Notes: generated from the letters alone by a model not told the origin. A DNA stretch of 64,000 nucleotides from Lineus longissimus (GCF_910592395.1 NC_088309.1:24554599-24618598), one strand, 5' to 3'; counted from the first letter of the stretch, positions 46,728 through 61,800 are shown. Made by a program: numbers and translations.

Positions 46728-49700
46728 CTGAAACGATATAAACCAAGGTTTTTATCAATTAGGGTCATTTCTTTTGAAATCCCGCGATACATCTTAAAGA
46801 AAACATTTCGCTGACTCAATGAAATCGGGCATGATGAAAAGCATTGAAATCTTGAAACTAATGAACAGTATTGCTCATTAGCTCAAGTAAAAACCTCGGG
46901 AAACCTGAACCATTATTATCAAATGCATGATCTTTGGTACGTTTGGCTTCGGTGCGGTTTAAAGTCTCAAGCTACAAGAAGACGACAGTCGAAGGAAAAG
47001 GCGATATCAGTGACTGCATGCTGTAAACGCCGTATCTGTTGATATCGATAACATCGCACATGATCCCTATTATACCAAGTTTGTAGATTGAGTATCGCTG
47101 CTTTGTTCGAAAGAAGTTTGGGTTTTTCTGCAGAGTCGAAAACCTTAATATCTGCCATTGAGTTAAGCTTGGGTTGTAATACGGAGAAGAAATAACGCTT
47201 GATACGTCAATACAGGAAGGGGGGGGGGTAAGAAAATAGGCTTTCCTATCATCATCATCATCAAAGATATCATGCCCCAAATGTTACTGAAGTCAGAAAA
47301 GGGAGAGCGTGAGGGTTTAGCCTCGGCAGAAACCCAGTCATAGACGGTGTTCACTATAGAAGACAGCAATTCTTGTATCCAATCGCTTAAAAACATCCAA
47401 TATATCGATCATAATTATTGACAACCAAGATTGGCAGGCCACGCTGCCACCCTGATCGTGGTCAATAAGAACGGCTGATTTACTAGCTGTCGGTCCTGCA
47501 GTTGAAGACCCGACTGTCATGGGGTGAGGTCATTTTTCTCTCTTGTCATGATTGTACAAACCCAGATAAAGTAGTTCCAAAAATTCCCGTTAGAGTTCGT
47601 TTTTAAGAGTATTAAATAGAATGACTCAGCCAATCACACGCAAGACTTCGTTCCAATTCACTTGTCATCAGAATTGGACATGATCCCGGTCTAATGCTTT
47701 GTGCGCTGCTGTGTGTATAACGTGGTAGGCCTGTAGTTTGCAGGTTATGGCATACATGGATTTCTTAATTTTGTGCGGTGTTTTCGTCCAATTTGTTTCG
47801 ATTACGTCGTTGAATCGTGTTGATATGATAGGCATTTGATGTCCTCGTTAATCTTAGTGATATAGTGAACATGTTAGTTTGTTTTGGTGTTAGTCTGAGT
47901 GCTCTTTGGTGGGTATGGTATTGTGTTAAAGGACGCCAGAGATTGTAGAGTAAACAGGTATTCGTGCACTGGTTTCAACTAGGTGATGTAACATATAATA
48001 CGGTGTGAATGGGTCGTTCTCTGTTGTAAAAAAAAGATATAAGATTTGCCACTTGTAGTTCCTTTCATAGCTAGCACGCCTTGGGTTGCTGGGGAATTAT
48101 GCTTGAGGTGATGAAAGTTCAGACAGGCCATGTAGTTAATCTCACGTTTCAGGTGTGGCAAAGTTCTCTAGTGCATGAGTGACGGGAGAGCCAATACGTT
48201 CAGAATTACTGGTGATGCAGTCGGGCTAGAAGCTAGGTTTTACCCGTTGAACTATTGAAACAATTGCTGTCAATGCTGTCGACCACTACAAAGAAGTTCA
48301 AAGACACTACCTTGATATCATTTAGTTGAAACTTGTCCCCCGATATCTCCTGCTCCATTGATTTGGGAATTTGCAAAATGTATTGAATAACACAACGTTA
48401 CGATGGAGAAATCCGACTAAATGACATGATTTGGAATATGAAATGATTGCCTTGAGTGAACCCCTTTACTATCTTGTTGATACGAAACAGATGGCCAGTA
48501 AAGTGACTATTTAAGTATGAGCTACAATAGATTTCAAAATGGATCGATTCAGAGTCCTTGGTAATGAGAGGTGGAATCAGATTATAAGTATTTGACAGCC
48601 TTCAACACATTATTAATCTTTTATGTCTAGGTTGAGACCTGTTTTCTGTAGGTCTTATGTTGACTGATCGATCGCAAATTAATCTGTTGATTCTGATATC
48701 ACCTTCACGTCTGTCCAACATCGTAGGCACCATAGTGTAATGATAATCTGTATTTTGGCGGAGGAAATATCCTTCGATCAGCTTTGAGAAATGCTCAATT
48801 CATGGTCATCCAAGACTCATCAAATACAGAAGACGCTGATTCACGATATCTTATGAGAATCCTCTCAAGGTGAAAGCGCGGTAGATGGTGTGATTGTCAC
48901 CACAATATTCGCAAATCATCCGATACAGACAATAGCCACGAGTCATAGAGTTAATTAAGCCGGTCTCTATCGCGAATCTCGTAATATCCCGATAAGCAAA
49001 TATACCAACTCCTTGTAAGAGCAATCTGCAAACATGCCACCTTGCAGCCGACTTTTTTTCAAAGATTTGCTACTGGCACATCCTGTGACAAAACGCAAAA
49101 ATCGACGTCAATTCAGGCTAATAATCGTAAAAGAGGAAGCACAGTGACACTCAGGTGACGTTTTAAACTGATGCTTAGCGGTTTAGTCTCTTTGCAGGAA
49201 AAAGTGTCGGTATGTACGTACTAGTTCTAAAGAAAGTAGATTAAAATAGTTATGATATAGTGCAAGTGTAGTGTAGTAGTATACCCTTATTATACCCTTA
49301 TTATACCTTTTAATTCGAAGCCAATTGACACAATCTCTAATGAAGATCGCTAGCGGGGAACAGCGGCAACGGATTTATGAACATCAGATATATCATAACC
49401 GGGCGACGTCTGCCTGAACAGAAGCAATCGTACATGTACATCTATCTTGTAATCCTCAATACATGTCTTTCTTAGCTTTTTGTTGAAATAAAACGAAGCA
49501 TTGCAGGACTGGTATACTCACTGCCTTGTTAACATAATTATTTGTTCAATGTAAGAAACTAGGCTTGTGATCCATGTGAAGAAAGATCCTTGATATCTTT
49601 GAAATCCATTAACGTCCAAGAAACAAATCAAACGCTTCACATGTATGATTCAAGTAATTTTGAATAAACGGTATCCTCTCTATTACACGTGAAACACTTT

Positions 49701-52700
49701 CGATCGTTTACCGGTTGCGCAATCTAAATATTGGGAATACTGAAACAAATCCAGTAGCATTGCCAGAAGTCACGCACCGAATGAGGATTGGTATCACCAA
49801 CTGAGCGACAAGACGGACATCTTTATGGTCAGAGGTCCTGCGGATCCAACGATAGACTTGGTTACAGCCTGACCCATTGAAGACTTAGGGATGTCACCCA
49901 TGGATCAATGACATTACTTGCATAGATCAATGGCTTGACCTGTAATTGGTTTTACTGCCCATAGCTTTCACTAGTTTCATCTGCACAGTCTTTTCTCAGC
50001 ATTAGAGGGAATGTTAATTTCTCACCACATTCTACAACAAATTGGTTTTTTAAAATCGCCTTTGGCTATCATTAACTTTATTAGCACCCTAGGCATAGTC
50101 ACCGTAACTGCCAATTCATCATGTGCCGCGATAATGTACACTTGATGGTTACTCTTTGTTGGCACTTATCTTAAGATTGGCCTGGGGAGTAATAGAGATG
50201 GACACAGCCCGCTAGTAGAGGATGGTAGGTGATTCTTGTGTTTTACCTAGAACATATCGGATTTTATAATCATCAGGTAACAGTTCTAACTTTGTTACAT
50301 CGGATCGAAGATATTAAAGCAATCACCGTCATCCAATATCTTGCAAATCGACTGCCTTTAAAGATTCTATGCAAGAATGTAGTCGGGTTACAGGCCCCTT
50401 CATCGCATCTCGGTGCGGATTATAAACATAATGACCACGTTTAGCAGGGGAAGAGCTTGGAACGAAGCGAGTTGATAAAAAAGGAGTTTGCCTCACTTAG
50501 ATATGTTATCGACAGCCACAGAAGCAATACGAACAGTTCACCTCCAGACCAAGGCTAGAGGAGGCCAAGCGTGTTCTTCATCCATATGTTTGCAAAATCG
50601 AAGCTAATTTTGGGGCCTGGAGCACTCTCATTATCAAAACCAGCGCCGAGTAAATCTTCGATTTCTTCATAAAAAATGGAAGACATGGTTTAGGTCGTGA
50701 AGTACAGCCCATAACTTTTTTAGGTCGCATGCGTGAATCTGACTGTAACCAACATGTTGATACCTTATTTCTGACACCTCAAAATGGCAAATATAAATAG
50801 CCTTAAGGTTCGATATACCGAGAACCAATATAGTCGTCACAGCAGAAAGGATGCCGTGTGATGAAGTTATATGTGGTACTAATCTGTTTATGAGAAAGCT
50901 CTACAAATCCCGATCATGCTGCGCCTGACACAAATGTGGAATGACACTTCCATTACGGGGTATCACCAGTGACAGAAGCACACGATCACGTCGATGCCGT
51001 CCTGTGACTCCATCAGCCCTGTCGCTCTAGAACATACCAAAAACTCAAAATGACCAATATCATCATCGGCTTTGATTCCACCATCGATAGTTGATCCATA
51101 TAAGACCAGTTGTCAATCGAAATACCGTATATACGTTGATGAAAATCACATGATTTGCCATCTTCGAAAGTTTCCCAATTCCAGGGCAGAAGCGTTAATA
51201 ATGCGTAACACCTTCTTGCCCTTTGCGTAAGCATCCCGTGAGGCTGTAATCCATAGAGTAACCGCTAAAATTATCCTATGGTAATATATTCATGAATTTG
51301 TCGATTTTCGGCCCTAGTTTTCCGAATGTTTCAGCCGCTAGACTGATTTCTGTAATTGTATAGGAATGTGATTTCTACAGGAAGTTTTGAGCGATCCTCG
51401 CTTAATGCAATTTGAATTATCTCGCCCTGGGTGAAGCCTTGTCCGATTTTTGTTTCCCAATAACTACCAAATGCTGCAGCACAAAAAACATAGCAACACA
51501 ATATTACGATGGTGTTATTTTCTTGGAAAATTTTCCAACCCTGTAATACCAATCTAGACTACAGACATAACAAAAACTGAATCACACTTTTTTAATTGAT
51601 ATGTTTCTCTGTTTGATACCGATACCTAACTGTTAATGAAAACCTCATTGACCAACCGCTTGGTTTCAGCATATATGGTTTAGATGAAAGCCTCCTGCTG
51701 GCCTGAATTGGAACTACTCAGTCTAATGCCACCCATGATATCGCATTTTACCATTGCTTGCACTTGTATAAATGAACTAGTATCAGTAGGTCTGAAAATG
51801 ACCTATGAAAGAGCAAATATGAATAGAAAGGATTTGGGTATGAATATGTATTGACGCACAAAGAGGCGGTATGATGAGGTTGTGACATTGATCAGTCCCC
51901 GCATTCCTAATCTCGATGCAGGCGACTGAAGCCATACATTTACGTCACGAAAGGTACGCAATGTATTGTCCAAATCCTGCTCTTTGCAGGATGAAACTGA
52001 GGCGTGTAGAAAAAGGAAATACTATAACACCCTGTCGGATAGTGATACCATCCCTCATCACCTTGATACGCTGATGGGGTCGGATACGATGAAGCCAACA
52101 TAGTCAAGTCTGTATTCGGTAGATAAAATTACACGGTCAGCTTTGACGCTACATGTAGGTGGCTTGATTAATCAAACCTAGAGCACCTAAATGTTTAAAT
52201 TGGTATTTGTGGCATCGCCAGTGCTGTCCTCTTCGCAGAGAATGATTTCCCCTTTAATGGACAAGGGGCTTATATCATTTTATTAACAGTGTAATTATCT
52301 CATTGATGGTGTTTTTGTACAACTGTGTTATTCATATCTTCACGCAAGATATATCGGTCGTGACTAGCTTGATGATATCAGTGGACGGCTGCAGCCTGCC
52401 CCACAAGCTGTTACGTACAGTACTCCAAGGGGCGTGATTCATACTTGACGGGAGGCTATTCAAAGTATAATTTGTTGGAGTCTTATCGAACTTATAACGA
52501 GCCAATATCCCATATGTTACAGTGGTCGATTTGATGTTAATGCATATCATATTCAGCTTCTGGTGATTATGAGTCTTTCGGCCAAGCATTTTGATGCCTG
52601 GTCTTGATAACTGATGAAGACAAATCTCAAGATATAGGTCACTAATCGCGCTTTAATTCTCATTCCATTTATTTTTCTTGAACCTCTTCTCTCTTATTTA

Positions 52701-55700
52701 AGAAACGTATTTGTTTCAGGATAGAACACCGGTCAATTCTTTTGAGAAACGTCAAGTGTCCTTCATCATTGACAAATAACATGCTCACTCGAAATATTTC
52801 TATCAATGAGAATAGGGTCACGAAAAAGAATCACACAAGTGAGAAGGATCGTTTGAGTTAATACATGCAGTTTTGCATGAGTGTGCACGTGACACAACGT
52901 CAATTCCTTAGACATAACCAAACGCCCATTAATAATAGATGTAGACGATTTCTTTAAAGGAAACTGGTATCCAGGATGTCCTTTGGTGGTCTTATATGCC
53001 GCCACCGTCATTTCCTGCGCCAGTACATTCATACCTCTGATATTTCCTCTTTGTCACGCTTGAGCAGGTGAAGAGGCAATGGACCCATCATTGTTATTGT
53101 GTTGAATAGGAAGTCCATGTATATTAGATCTGCTCGGAAGGACATGAACGGATAACAGAAAAGCAGATGCTATTCATTGGGGTCGTTCACACAAATATCG
53201 TTTTTATGAGTTTAGTTGAAGACGATCTCGACTCTTTTTGGTACATATCGCCCGACGCAATGGGAAGCTATTGCCAGATACGGGGGTGTATGGGGAATTG
53301 GCCAGTAGCCTAGTTATCGGAAATGTCGAATTGCATATACACCGAGCGATATGTGTATAAGATTGAACGAGTCAAGCCGTCTTACCTGCGATATGAATCC
53401 TTGTCAATTGTGGAATATAGCTCACCGTCAAGAATGTGCCATCAAAATTAGTTCATAATCCATAGACTCCTCGACTCATGGACCATATGTTATAGGCAAT
53501 GAGGCATAATCATATGAAGACTCTCAAATCAGGATGCACTGAGACAGTGATACGAGCCACGAATAAACACACAATGACCCGAGTTCTTTCGAGAGGTTTA
53601 CGCCTCTTTAGGTCGAATATCAACATACAATAGCTTATTCCACTTGTGTCCAATCTCTAGCGGTTTGAGTTGTTCGTTCTGTGACAAGTTAGGTATTCTA
53701 CTAGCGCATCTCTGATTTCCACAGCCGATGACACCGCTTGAAGCACTACACATGTAGGTGGCTATTATTTAATAATTTAATAATTGGTACTTTCAGATCG
53801 AATGTCGGTACATCTGACTAGTGTTCGAGTCATAGAGCGCAACAATTGTACAGACATATGTTGCCACAGCTTCAGAGCTTCAGGGCCATTTACTTTGCAC
53901 TTTCAAAGCTTATGTGTGCGAGGGGAGGAGCAGACAACAGACTTATGATTTAGAATACTACCATATATCTCAAATCTACTTATATTCTTTGAGACAATTC
54001 TCAGGAGTGACAGACACAGCAATTTAGGTTACTTGATGCTGGCTTATTGTCCTGTATTCCGCCATGGGTAATCAGTTCTGAAAGACGGTTCTTTAACAGT
54101 GTCAAAGTGAAAACTATTAGAGGCAATTTCAAACATGCTTTCAATGGCTTATTGAACTCTCAGCCACATCCTATCAATTAGTGCTTGGGAATTTGATAGA
54201 AAACATCAATGCCGATAAACCACTCTAATCAAATTTGACGGGTACACTTGTATGGACTCTCATCCGTCTACAGGGGATTAACTATAGTGTTCCATTATAA
54301 TCAGTGTAAATAATGGATATTTTTATAAGCGCATCGATTTCTATTCGAAACCACAATAAAAACCTCCACACCACTTGAAAATGTGACATACGTTTTAAAT
54401 TAGCTAAAAGTATTTTTTAAAGGACCGCAGTCAGATAGACAAGCTCCGTGTCAATTGAGTCCTTTCTAATGAAAGTGAAGTTTCGAACGTTTCTAACGAC
54501 GCCATGGAATATCTGTTAGCAGCGGGTTTATGTATCCTGGGAACTCTGAGTAATATCTTTTAATGAATGTTGTCAGTTTGGGTGGCGTATTAATCGACTG
54601 ATTGTTTTTGATTGATTGATTAATTCTGGATCTTCGTGCGCCTGCTGGTCTGTACAGCAATGAAGCTGCTCCCCAAGAGCAATGTTTTGCACTCCTTTGA
54701 TTGTACTTCGAGGGATTCGCATTCAACTCGAGTTCCAATCAAAAGTCGGCCCGGGTTGTAATCTCGCATTCATTGGAGAGGCACCTCTGAGCTGTGTTTG
54801 AGCTGTCATTTTATACTTCAAATTCATCAGAGCATTACCTCAGCTTCATATCGATTTGAATTACATATCGTGAATGAACGATAGTAATTTCGGCTATATG
54901 AAGGATAAATGCATACCATTTTTAAATTATCGTGTTTTCAGCTCTTTACAACTTTATTTAGAGAATGCAGGCATATCGTATTATGCTCAAAGAGGATTTG
55001 AATGAACTCGAGAAACCTGTGACGCTTCGTACATGTATGATGATCTGTAATTTAAAGAATTGAACTATTGCTAACATGCGCTGTTTCTAACCAGAAGTTC
55101 GACACATGACATACCAAGTGTGGTATAGCGTTTCACATGTGCACCCATGCGTTGTTGAAATGATAACCGGCGTGTATCACCATCATTGAAAAATATCAAT
55201 TTCACGAACCAATCTGGCATTTTGTAATAGTTACTATTCTGACAACTTCTTGGTACATGTACGTGCATAAAATAACTTGTGCAAAAAGACAAGACTTCCT
55301 ATCGCAGTTGGATAGAAAGAAATAGTTGTTATCTGCAGATAAATATTTTACATTTAGCGGCCATCCACTTATGGATGACCCACCCCTCCTTCCTCCCGAG
55401 GGATTACGATTCTTTCAAAAATTACTGATCAACATTTATATATATTAGTTGAGGTCTAAAAACGTACATTTGTCACTGACCCCATCCCCACTATGGTGAT
55501 GATAACAAATGACCATGTTGCACTTGATATACCATGCTGTATAAAATGTTGAGCAGGACTTTTGTCTACGATCAGGTGCTTTCAAACTTTCGTACAAGTC
55601 ACTTTAGCCAGAATTTCAATTTTGGCACGTTTTATTTTCAGACGAAATATTTGTTCAAAGCCAGGAATGTATTTTCCTTTCAGTGCAGTAGACAAGTAAA

Positions 55701-56230
55701 TTCGACTTGCTATACAATTCATGGAAATTCACAAACAAATGTAATGTGAACCTACCTTGAAATGAAAACGTGATGGATTCACCAGGAACAGAACAATGAT
55801 GACTTGATTCGCCAAGAGTAGAATTACAAATCCTCATTTACAACATTGTAGCTGTAACAGCTTCAGGTCACACCATTATCAAATCAAATTTCGCTAGAAG
55901 AGGTCTTTTTTCGAGGGATGAGTCTCGCCTGATCGGATTGGGCCAGTTGATTTTTTAATCCAGTAAGCAAATGAGTGACGCTGTCTGTAAGTCCGCAGCT
56001 ACTAACGGGGTTTCTTTTGTTCATGATGAGCCGGAATTATGACATCGGACCACATAATTACCACATCACCTGTTACATTTATGTTGTCATACGTTGTAGT
56101 CAGCGGCAGATGCATGTGTCGTATCCATGATAAATGGCGTTGCTGTGTTTCAAACAAGAACCAGTTCATTGCGTATGCGTCAAATAAACCACCGAAAATC
56201 CGGCAATGTGTGAACGGTATTATGCAAAAC
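46728..56230. other. Gene-poor stretch, about 9.5 kb
   Basis: No frame longer than about 100 codons and no recognised domain on either strand. Contents: a poly-G run near 47218 and a short TTATACCC repeat near 49285. It may be intergenic, or hold the upstream exon and intron of the GPCR transcript. Confidence 0.45.
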
Positions 56231-56234
56231 TGAC

Positions 56235-56625
56235 ACGTCTCTCAAGTACAACTTAGAAGCCTCTCTGGAACGGTATATGCAGAAATGTAACCTCTCCTCC
56301 TTGGAACAGTATGATATGCAGCTAATATGGTACCGCTGTGTGACAAAGACCAGTTCAACGCGTTTCCAAAGGAAAAACCCAATAATCCGGTAAGGCATGA
56401 ACGATATAATTGAGAACCTCTCTTTAAAACAATTACAGAAATGAAAAGTCTCTGGAACGATATATGCAGGTTAGAGAATATTGTCTCTGGAACAATTACT
56501 AGAATGCATAAAGTACGTGTCTCTGCATGGAACGATTATACAGAACTGAGAAGTGTATGCTGGATAAAGAAGAGTCACTGGAACGATAAAGCAGAATTGA
56601 GAAGTCTCGCTGGAACCTATTCTCT
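56235..56625. repeat. Degenerate minisatellite, about 30 bp unit
   Basis: Repeated occurrences of GTCTCTGGAACGATATATGC followed by AGAATTGAGA or variants, roughly every 30 bases between 56235 and 56625. A longer-range duplication adds to this: ACAAGAACCAGTTCATTGCG near 56153 recurs as a variant near 56343. Copies are strongly diverged, so the array is old. Confidence 0.65.
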
Positions 56626-56639
56626 TGGTTGGAGTATGT

Positions 56640-58412
56640 GACAGCGCGAGCTTTAAAAAAGCATCAATGACACTTACGTACAGAGCGCCTGCAACTCCAA
56701 CAACATCTGGCGTGGTATAAACTATACAACATCGATGGCTGGATTCGACCCCCGGATTCAACCACTATTTAAAAGTCCTGAATTCGCTTTTGCAAGTGGT
56801 TAGTTAAAAGGAACAGATGGTTGTTTTTGAGGGCAGTATCATAAAGTATCATCGATTTTAAGAACAGGATAAATTTAGAATGCTGATGGTAGCCTATCGA
56901 TGCAAGATATTTTAAAATCAGTGGTCAGGCCTATGACGCATGCAAGTCATAGGCCTGGTGGCTGACCTCTTAGAAAATAATTTACTCAGTCTATTGCGCC
57001 ATTTATATACCAAGTTGTCCGATGGTCATGACATTCGGCTGGGCCGTTGTCTCTGTTTCGCAGTTCTTAATGAAGCGAACTGGGGTCGGTGAAACTGTAA
57101 AGGTGCACGCCTTTGACTTGGGGTTCACACCAAGGATAAAATGTAAGCTGGCTCAGCAAATTGGAAAAAAATCGAATGATCGATGACATTTGCATTGGCA
57201 ATGCTCAAGCTTTAAACGGCTTCTGCATTTTGCCGGCAAGTATACATGTAGTGCTCAGTAAACGCCCCCGTTTTTTCTGTTATAGCTGTGTGGACAAACT
57301 TGAAACAAGAAAAGAGGAGAATTGCATATGACGTTAATGCAACAAGGCTGCCCGCCGTCAACCTGTCGTACATGCATGTTTGCTGCTTCCTTTACAGTAA
57401 ACGCATTAAACCCTCTTATCTCCTCGAAGTCTTCTCGTCGGCCCATGACAATTGGCCGGCAAAGTTGACATTATTCTAACAGGCAGTATTTTTTGTGTCA
57501 GGTATACTTCGGTTCATCGACGACTCTGCCATTGGAGAAGGGTTACCACAGGCCACCACTCCTCGCAGCGACCGTGACCGGAAGCTACTAATGGTTTTTC
57601 AACCGTTCTTGTACGTATTATGTATTTTGAACGACTATCCAGCATCGCCATTAGAGCTTGATGGTCTGTGCGATATTTTTCTTGTTATTATTGCCAGAGG
57701 GAATAGTAATGTATATGATAGTTTACAAGCTATAGATCTAGTTCTGGTCTAAAATGCCTGGATAGAGTGGGACACTCTGGCCAAATGAGTTCTCAAGTAG
57801 CATTTGGCGATAACGACTACCTAATTCTCATTACTGTTGATTGGTTCGGTTTAGACTCTTAGAAAAAAGGTTTTAGAGCATATGCAAAACCTTTTAGGTT
57901 TTTTTTAGCCACACTATTAAACATACATTCCTTGGAGGTTTTCTGTCGCGCAATGAAATTTTTTTAACCTCATTTCACCGAAAGAAATCTCTAAAGTTTA
58001 GGAAAACCCTAAAAAGCTTGTCAAAAGTGGAAAGTGGTCCGCTGTGCAACTTTATTCAACGATACATGTATACAAAATAGGAAAACTTATGGAGAAAACA
58101 AATAATGTAAAAAAAACAACAACACTGAGAACACATCAATACTATTTATACAAGTGGTAACAGTCATGACAGTCTGCCCTTTCTGCAAACCTGATTCCGC
58201 CTGCGGCAATCCCAACCGATTTTATTTAACCTCGGGCAATTGAAAGGCAATCTGCCCAACTGGTGTAATATTGCTACTTCATGTAGCATCTTCAACTGAA
58301 ACTGCCTCTTCGTGCCTCCTACTAAATGTTGACACGTCCCTCCTTAAGCTAACGCAAATATTTGCCAAAGCTAGTATTGGGCTAGAGATCATCTAATTTT
58401 CTTGTATTGCAG
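56640..58412. other. Spacer, no gene seen
   Basis: An open frame at 57495-57752 begins near an acceptor-like TTTTTGTGTCAG, but no family is recognised and it has no link in phase that I can prove to the protease fragment downstream. Confidence 0.4.
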
Positions 58413-58628
58413 TTGCTCTGGGGACTACCTTTAGCACCTATGTTCCATTACACATCAGAGTCAACATTAAGGTATCAGGCTGTGCTTTTGAATGTGAAAT
58501 TAGGCCTTGCTCATAATGGAAGGGTATCAACTATTGCAAAGGATGGAAGTGGAAGCCACTGGGCTTTACTTATCATTGATTCTCTCCATAATACATGTAC
58601 TGTCTACTTTGGGGATAGCCTTTGTTGA
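58413..58628 (+). pseudogene. Ulp1/SENP-type (C48) protease fragment
   Basis: An acceptor-like TTGTATTGCAG precedes a 71-codon frame ending in TGA. Its end carries GSGSHWALLIIDSLHN...YFGDSLC: the HW and GDSL elements are the catalytic His and Asp regions of Ulp1/C48 proteases. The upstream part (LLWGLPLAPMFHYTSES) has no match that I know. The segment with the catalytic Cys (Q...DCG) is missing: after GDSLC the frame stops, and the next 130 bases look like a SINE. Such domains are common in transposable elements of invertebrates (associated with SWIM or MULE-type transposases), so a broken transposon remnant is likely. A donor-spliced gene is less likely, as no GT follows. Confidence 0.5.
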
Positions 58629-58678
58629 GCCTTATATCAAGAAGATTACTGGGAGGAGAATATTGGTTGTCCCCTTGA

Positions 58679-58815
58679 TATTGATAATAATGATAATAAT
58701 AATACGAAACCCGAGCAGCTTAGCGGATGTCTCAAGATCTCGGGTCCGTACGGGAATCCTAACGCTGTACAACTCCCGATCGATTCCTATTACCTGCGGG
58801 TTAAGGATACCCACG
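58679..58815 (-). repeat. SINE-like fragment with ATT-repeat tail
   Basis: Read on the minus strand, a body with an internal hairpin (CCCGAG...CTCGGG) ends in GGGTTTCG followed by TATTATTATTATTATCATTATTATC. A short body with a trinucleotide tail is typical of SINE 3' ends. No promoter boxes were placed, so the family is unknown. Confidence 0.4.
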
Positions 58816-61800
58816 TACCACTTGTCCTAGATCATGATATATTTACAATTACAATTTTTAGAGCATGTGCATTTCACCAGTTGTCTGCAGAAAGTTCATT
58901 TTCAGAAAAGGTGCAACTTCGAAGCAAAAACAGCCCGAGTGTGAGAGACGTACCACACCTGACTGCAGAACTGATTATTGACGGTACGCTCCACCAGTAA
59001 CGAAATCGGAATGCCTTGAAACTTGAAGTGACAATCGAACTATCCTCACCAATAATGAAAATCGGTCGCGAATACCACCAGGGCTTACAGATAATCGAGA
59101 TAGTGATTATCTTTAATATGTCGTCAATGTCATGTTCCCAGAAGAGCGTATCGAGACCCAATACGTCGATTTACCACTGCACATTTAATTTTGTGAAGGG
59201 ATCTTTATTCACTATGCTATCATTCAATTACAGACTAATGGCCTACGGCGCCGAATATCAATGAAAAAAACACTGGAATACGTCCATCCGATGGATTTAT
59301 TTTGGATGCTCGATGCGTTGGGAAATGATGTAACATTTTACGACATATGGATCACTAGTGCTGCTAGCATTTCTTTATTTCACGTACAATGTAGTTTGAT
59401 GGTTAAGTGGACATTTGGAAAGACCTGTTTAACGCCAACCATTTCCTATCATGCTTCGGTCAGAGGAAGAGGTCACTGCAATCTACCGTAAAACCGGAAC
59501 CGCTAAATTTTCGCGGGCGTTATGTTTTCGTAGATTCTCGTGGATTTCCACCACTAGGCAACTCCACTTCCATGCCTCTATACAGAAACAGGAACAATTT
59601 ATCAATCCACCAAAGGCCAGGTGAATGGCAAATTACCTTCGGTGCATGGCTGTGAGGTAATTCATATCGTATCATACATGTATATAACTCAGACAAATCG
59701 CTCTCCTCTTTACCGATTTTAAGTGCATGGCATGATACGCAGTCATCAATAACGGTACTCCCGACAGTATTACTCAACGACAAGCAGCGCTATTTGAAGA
59801 CGCCTTTTTGTCAGGTTGCGTGATTGGAAGACGGTTTCCTGTCTGGAGGAAGTAACAAGAATTTCCAGCGCAATCTCACACTGGAATCCCACCTAGTTAA
59901 CAATTTAACGTGTTAACGTCTTACCTACCTACATGTATATCAGTGTGAGTGCCATTTTTAAAAAAGAGCTCATCTCATATAGTATCTCACTATCTAACTG
60001 TTTGTGTCAAAGAGGGCATATTAGCATACCAGTACATGTATTTTATAGTATAGTATGCCTATAGTCACAATGTAAAAGAGTTTACCAAGATCAACTGAAA
60101 AACCAAGAGGTGGTGATTCCAGACCAAAGCACTTTCGACGAGGACATCTCAAACAATTCGATGATCTGTGCGCCTTTTCTTCAAAAGTCAGGCAAATCTA
60201 TCAATATCTATAATTTACAAGCAAGTCAAGTCTCCTATCTTACTAAGGCTGACTTACTGACTTATGACATGTTACCCCAAGTTAAGTAGAGTATAGTTCG
60301 CTAACAGGCTTCCTCTACTTCCGTCTGTCTTGATAAGATTTCGCAACTTGTATCATGGTCATCTCTATCGCATTTGCCTCCTCATCGCCAAATCATAATA
60401 CCATGTGCGAAAAACCAACCAAAAACATAACATTTACACTTTCGAGACGAGTTGCAGCAAAGGACGATCCCCGAACCCGTTGGCGACCAGACTGTCACTT
60501 TCACAGCAATGACACCTAAAAGCACCCGGTGCAGTCACCTCAGTCCGCAATCGATTAGCTTTAATATTAAGGGACAGCTTGGCCATGAGATACGCTGCTT
60601 TTCATTCGGAAATGGTTGTGAACAGACCGTGACTTCTCCAAGCAGGATATCTAAAAAGTTATTAAACTGCAATACACAATGTACGAAAGTGGCATTATTT
60701 GTAACGCTACGCACCTCGCAGCACTAGCGGAAAGCATTATCGGAGGTCAGCATTATTGAGACGCCTGACAACACCTCAAAACTCTCCGATTCGGCTACAT
60801 GTTTGCCACGGAGAAAACAAGGTGTGGCTAGATCTTGGAGTTACACAGAAATAGCTATAGATCGAGCTGTGCCGACATATGGCCGAATGTACAGCACTTT
60901 ATACAATGCAAGACTTGTATAGAAAAATGTTGCGATGTATATCTCATTTAATCCAACCAACTGTCAACTGCTGTTACAGCAATGGACGGGGAAAGTGGGA
61001 ATTCATTGTTAAAATCAACAAGGACATGCGCAGATGTGCGCTTCTTGCGAGAAAAAAACCTGTATTTTTAGAAATGACACGGGTTGTAGCGAGAGTGCGG
61101 TCACCAGATCGGCGAGTGTCCAAACAGACTGGGTTCCATGCCTGAGTATTTTCTGCTCTAGTTTGAGTTAATTTTCTTCCATTGATTTTGATCAAGATGC
61201 CAATACACTCAAATTGAATCAGGAAAATTCCCCTAATTGATTTGTACAGAAGATAGATGACATTACGATATGAGCTTAATTCGATTCACGACAGCTTATT
61301 TTTATTTAATACGATCGAATTCAATAGAGGTAGGTGCGATCGATCATTTTCAATTCACAAATGTAGTTTGATAAGTTTGTATCTCAAATTGACCACCGGC
61401 TTAAATGTTATTAACCTTTGAACGCTTCAAGAAAATCGCAATTGAAAATGAAGTGATTAATACATCAATATGGAAGCCCTTGCATTTTTCACAAGTTTTC
61501 TAGAAATCTGACCTTTCAGGGAAAAGCCGAACAATGTCAAATCAGGAAAATGTCGAGAAGAACCCGTTAAAAGAAGTCGGAAAAAAGCTTCCTACTACTG
61601 TACGCTGTCAGCTGCACTTAACTGAACTCCACATTGTTATCCGATGGTGAACATCGTTACTAATGCACTCCATCATGCAAAAAGTGATCATTGTCTTAGA
61701 ACGTATAATATATACGCTGTACATTATGCAACGGAAATTAACGTTTAGTTGCTGAAGTTGATATTGTAGATTACGTTCAATGGTCCAGGAATGATTTCCG

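Noticed and set aside
58629-59001. Long open frame continuing in the same frame after the TGA of the protease fragment (about 123 codons)
   Set aside because: It runs through an AAT-type microsatellite and a SINE-like body, has no protease Cys motif and no Met start, so it is most likely open by chance rather than stop-codon readthrough.
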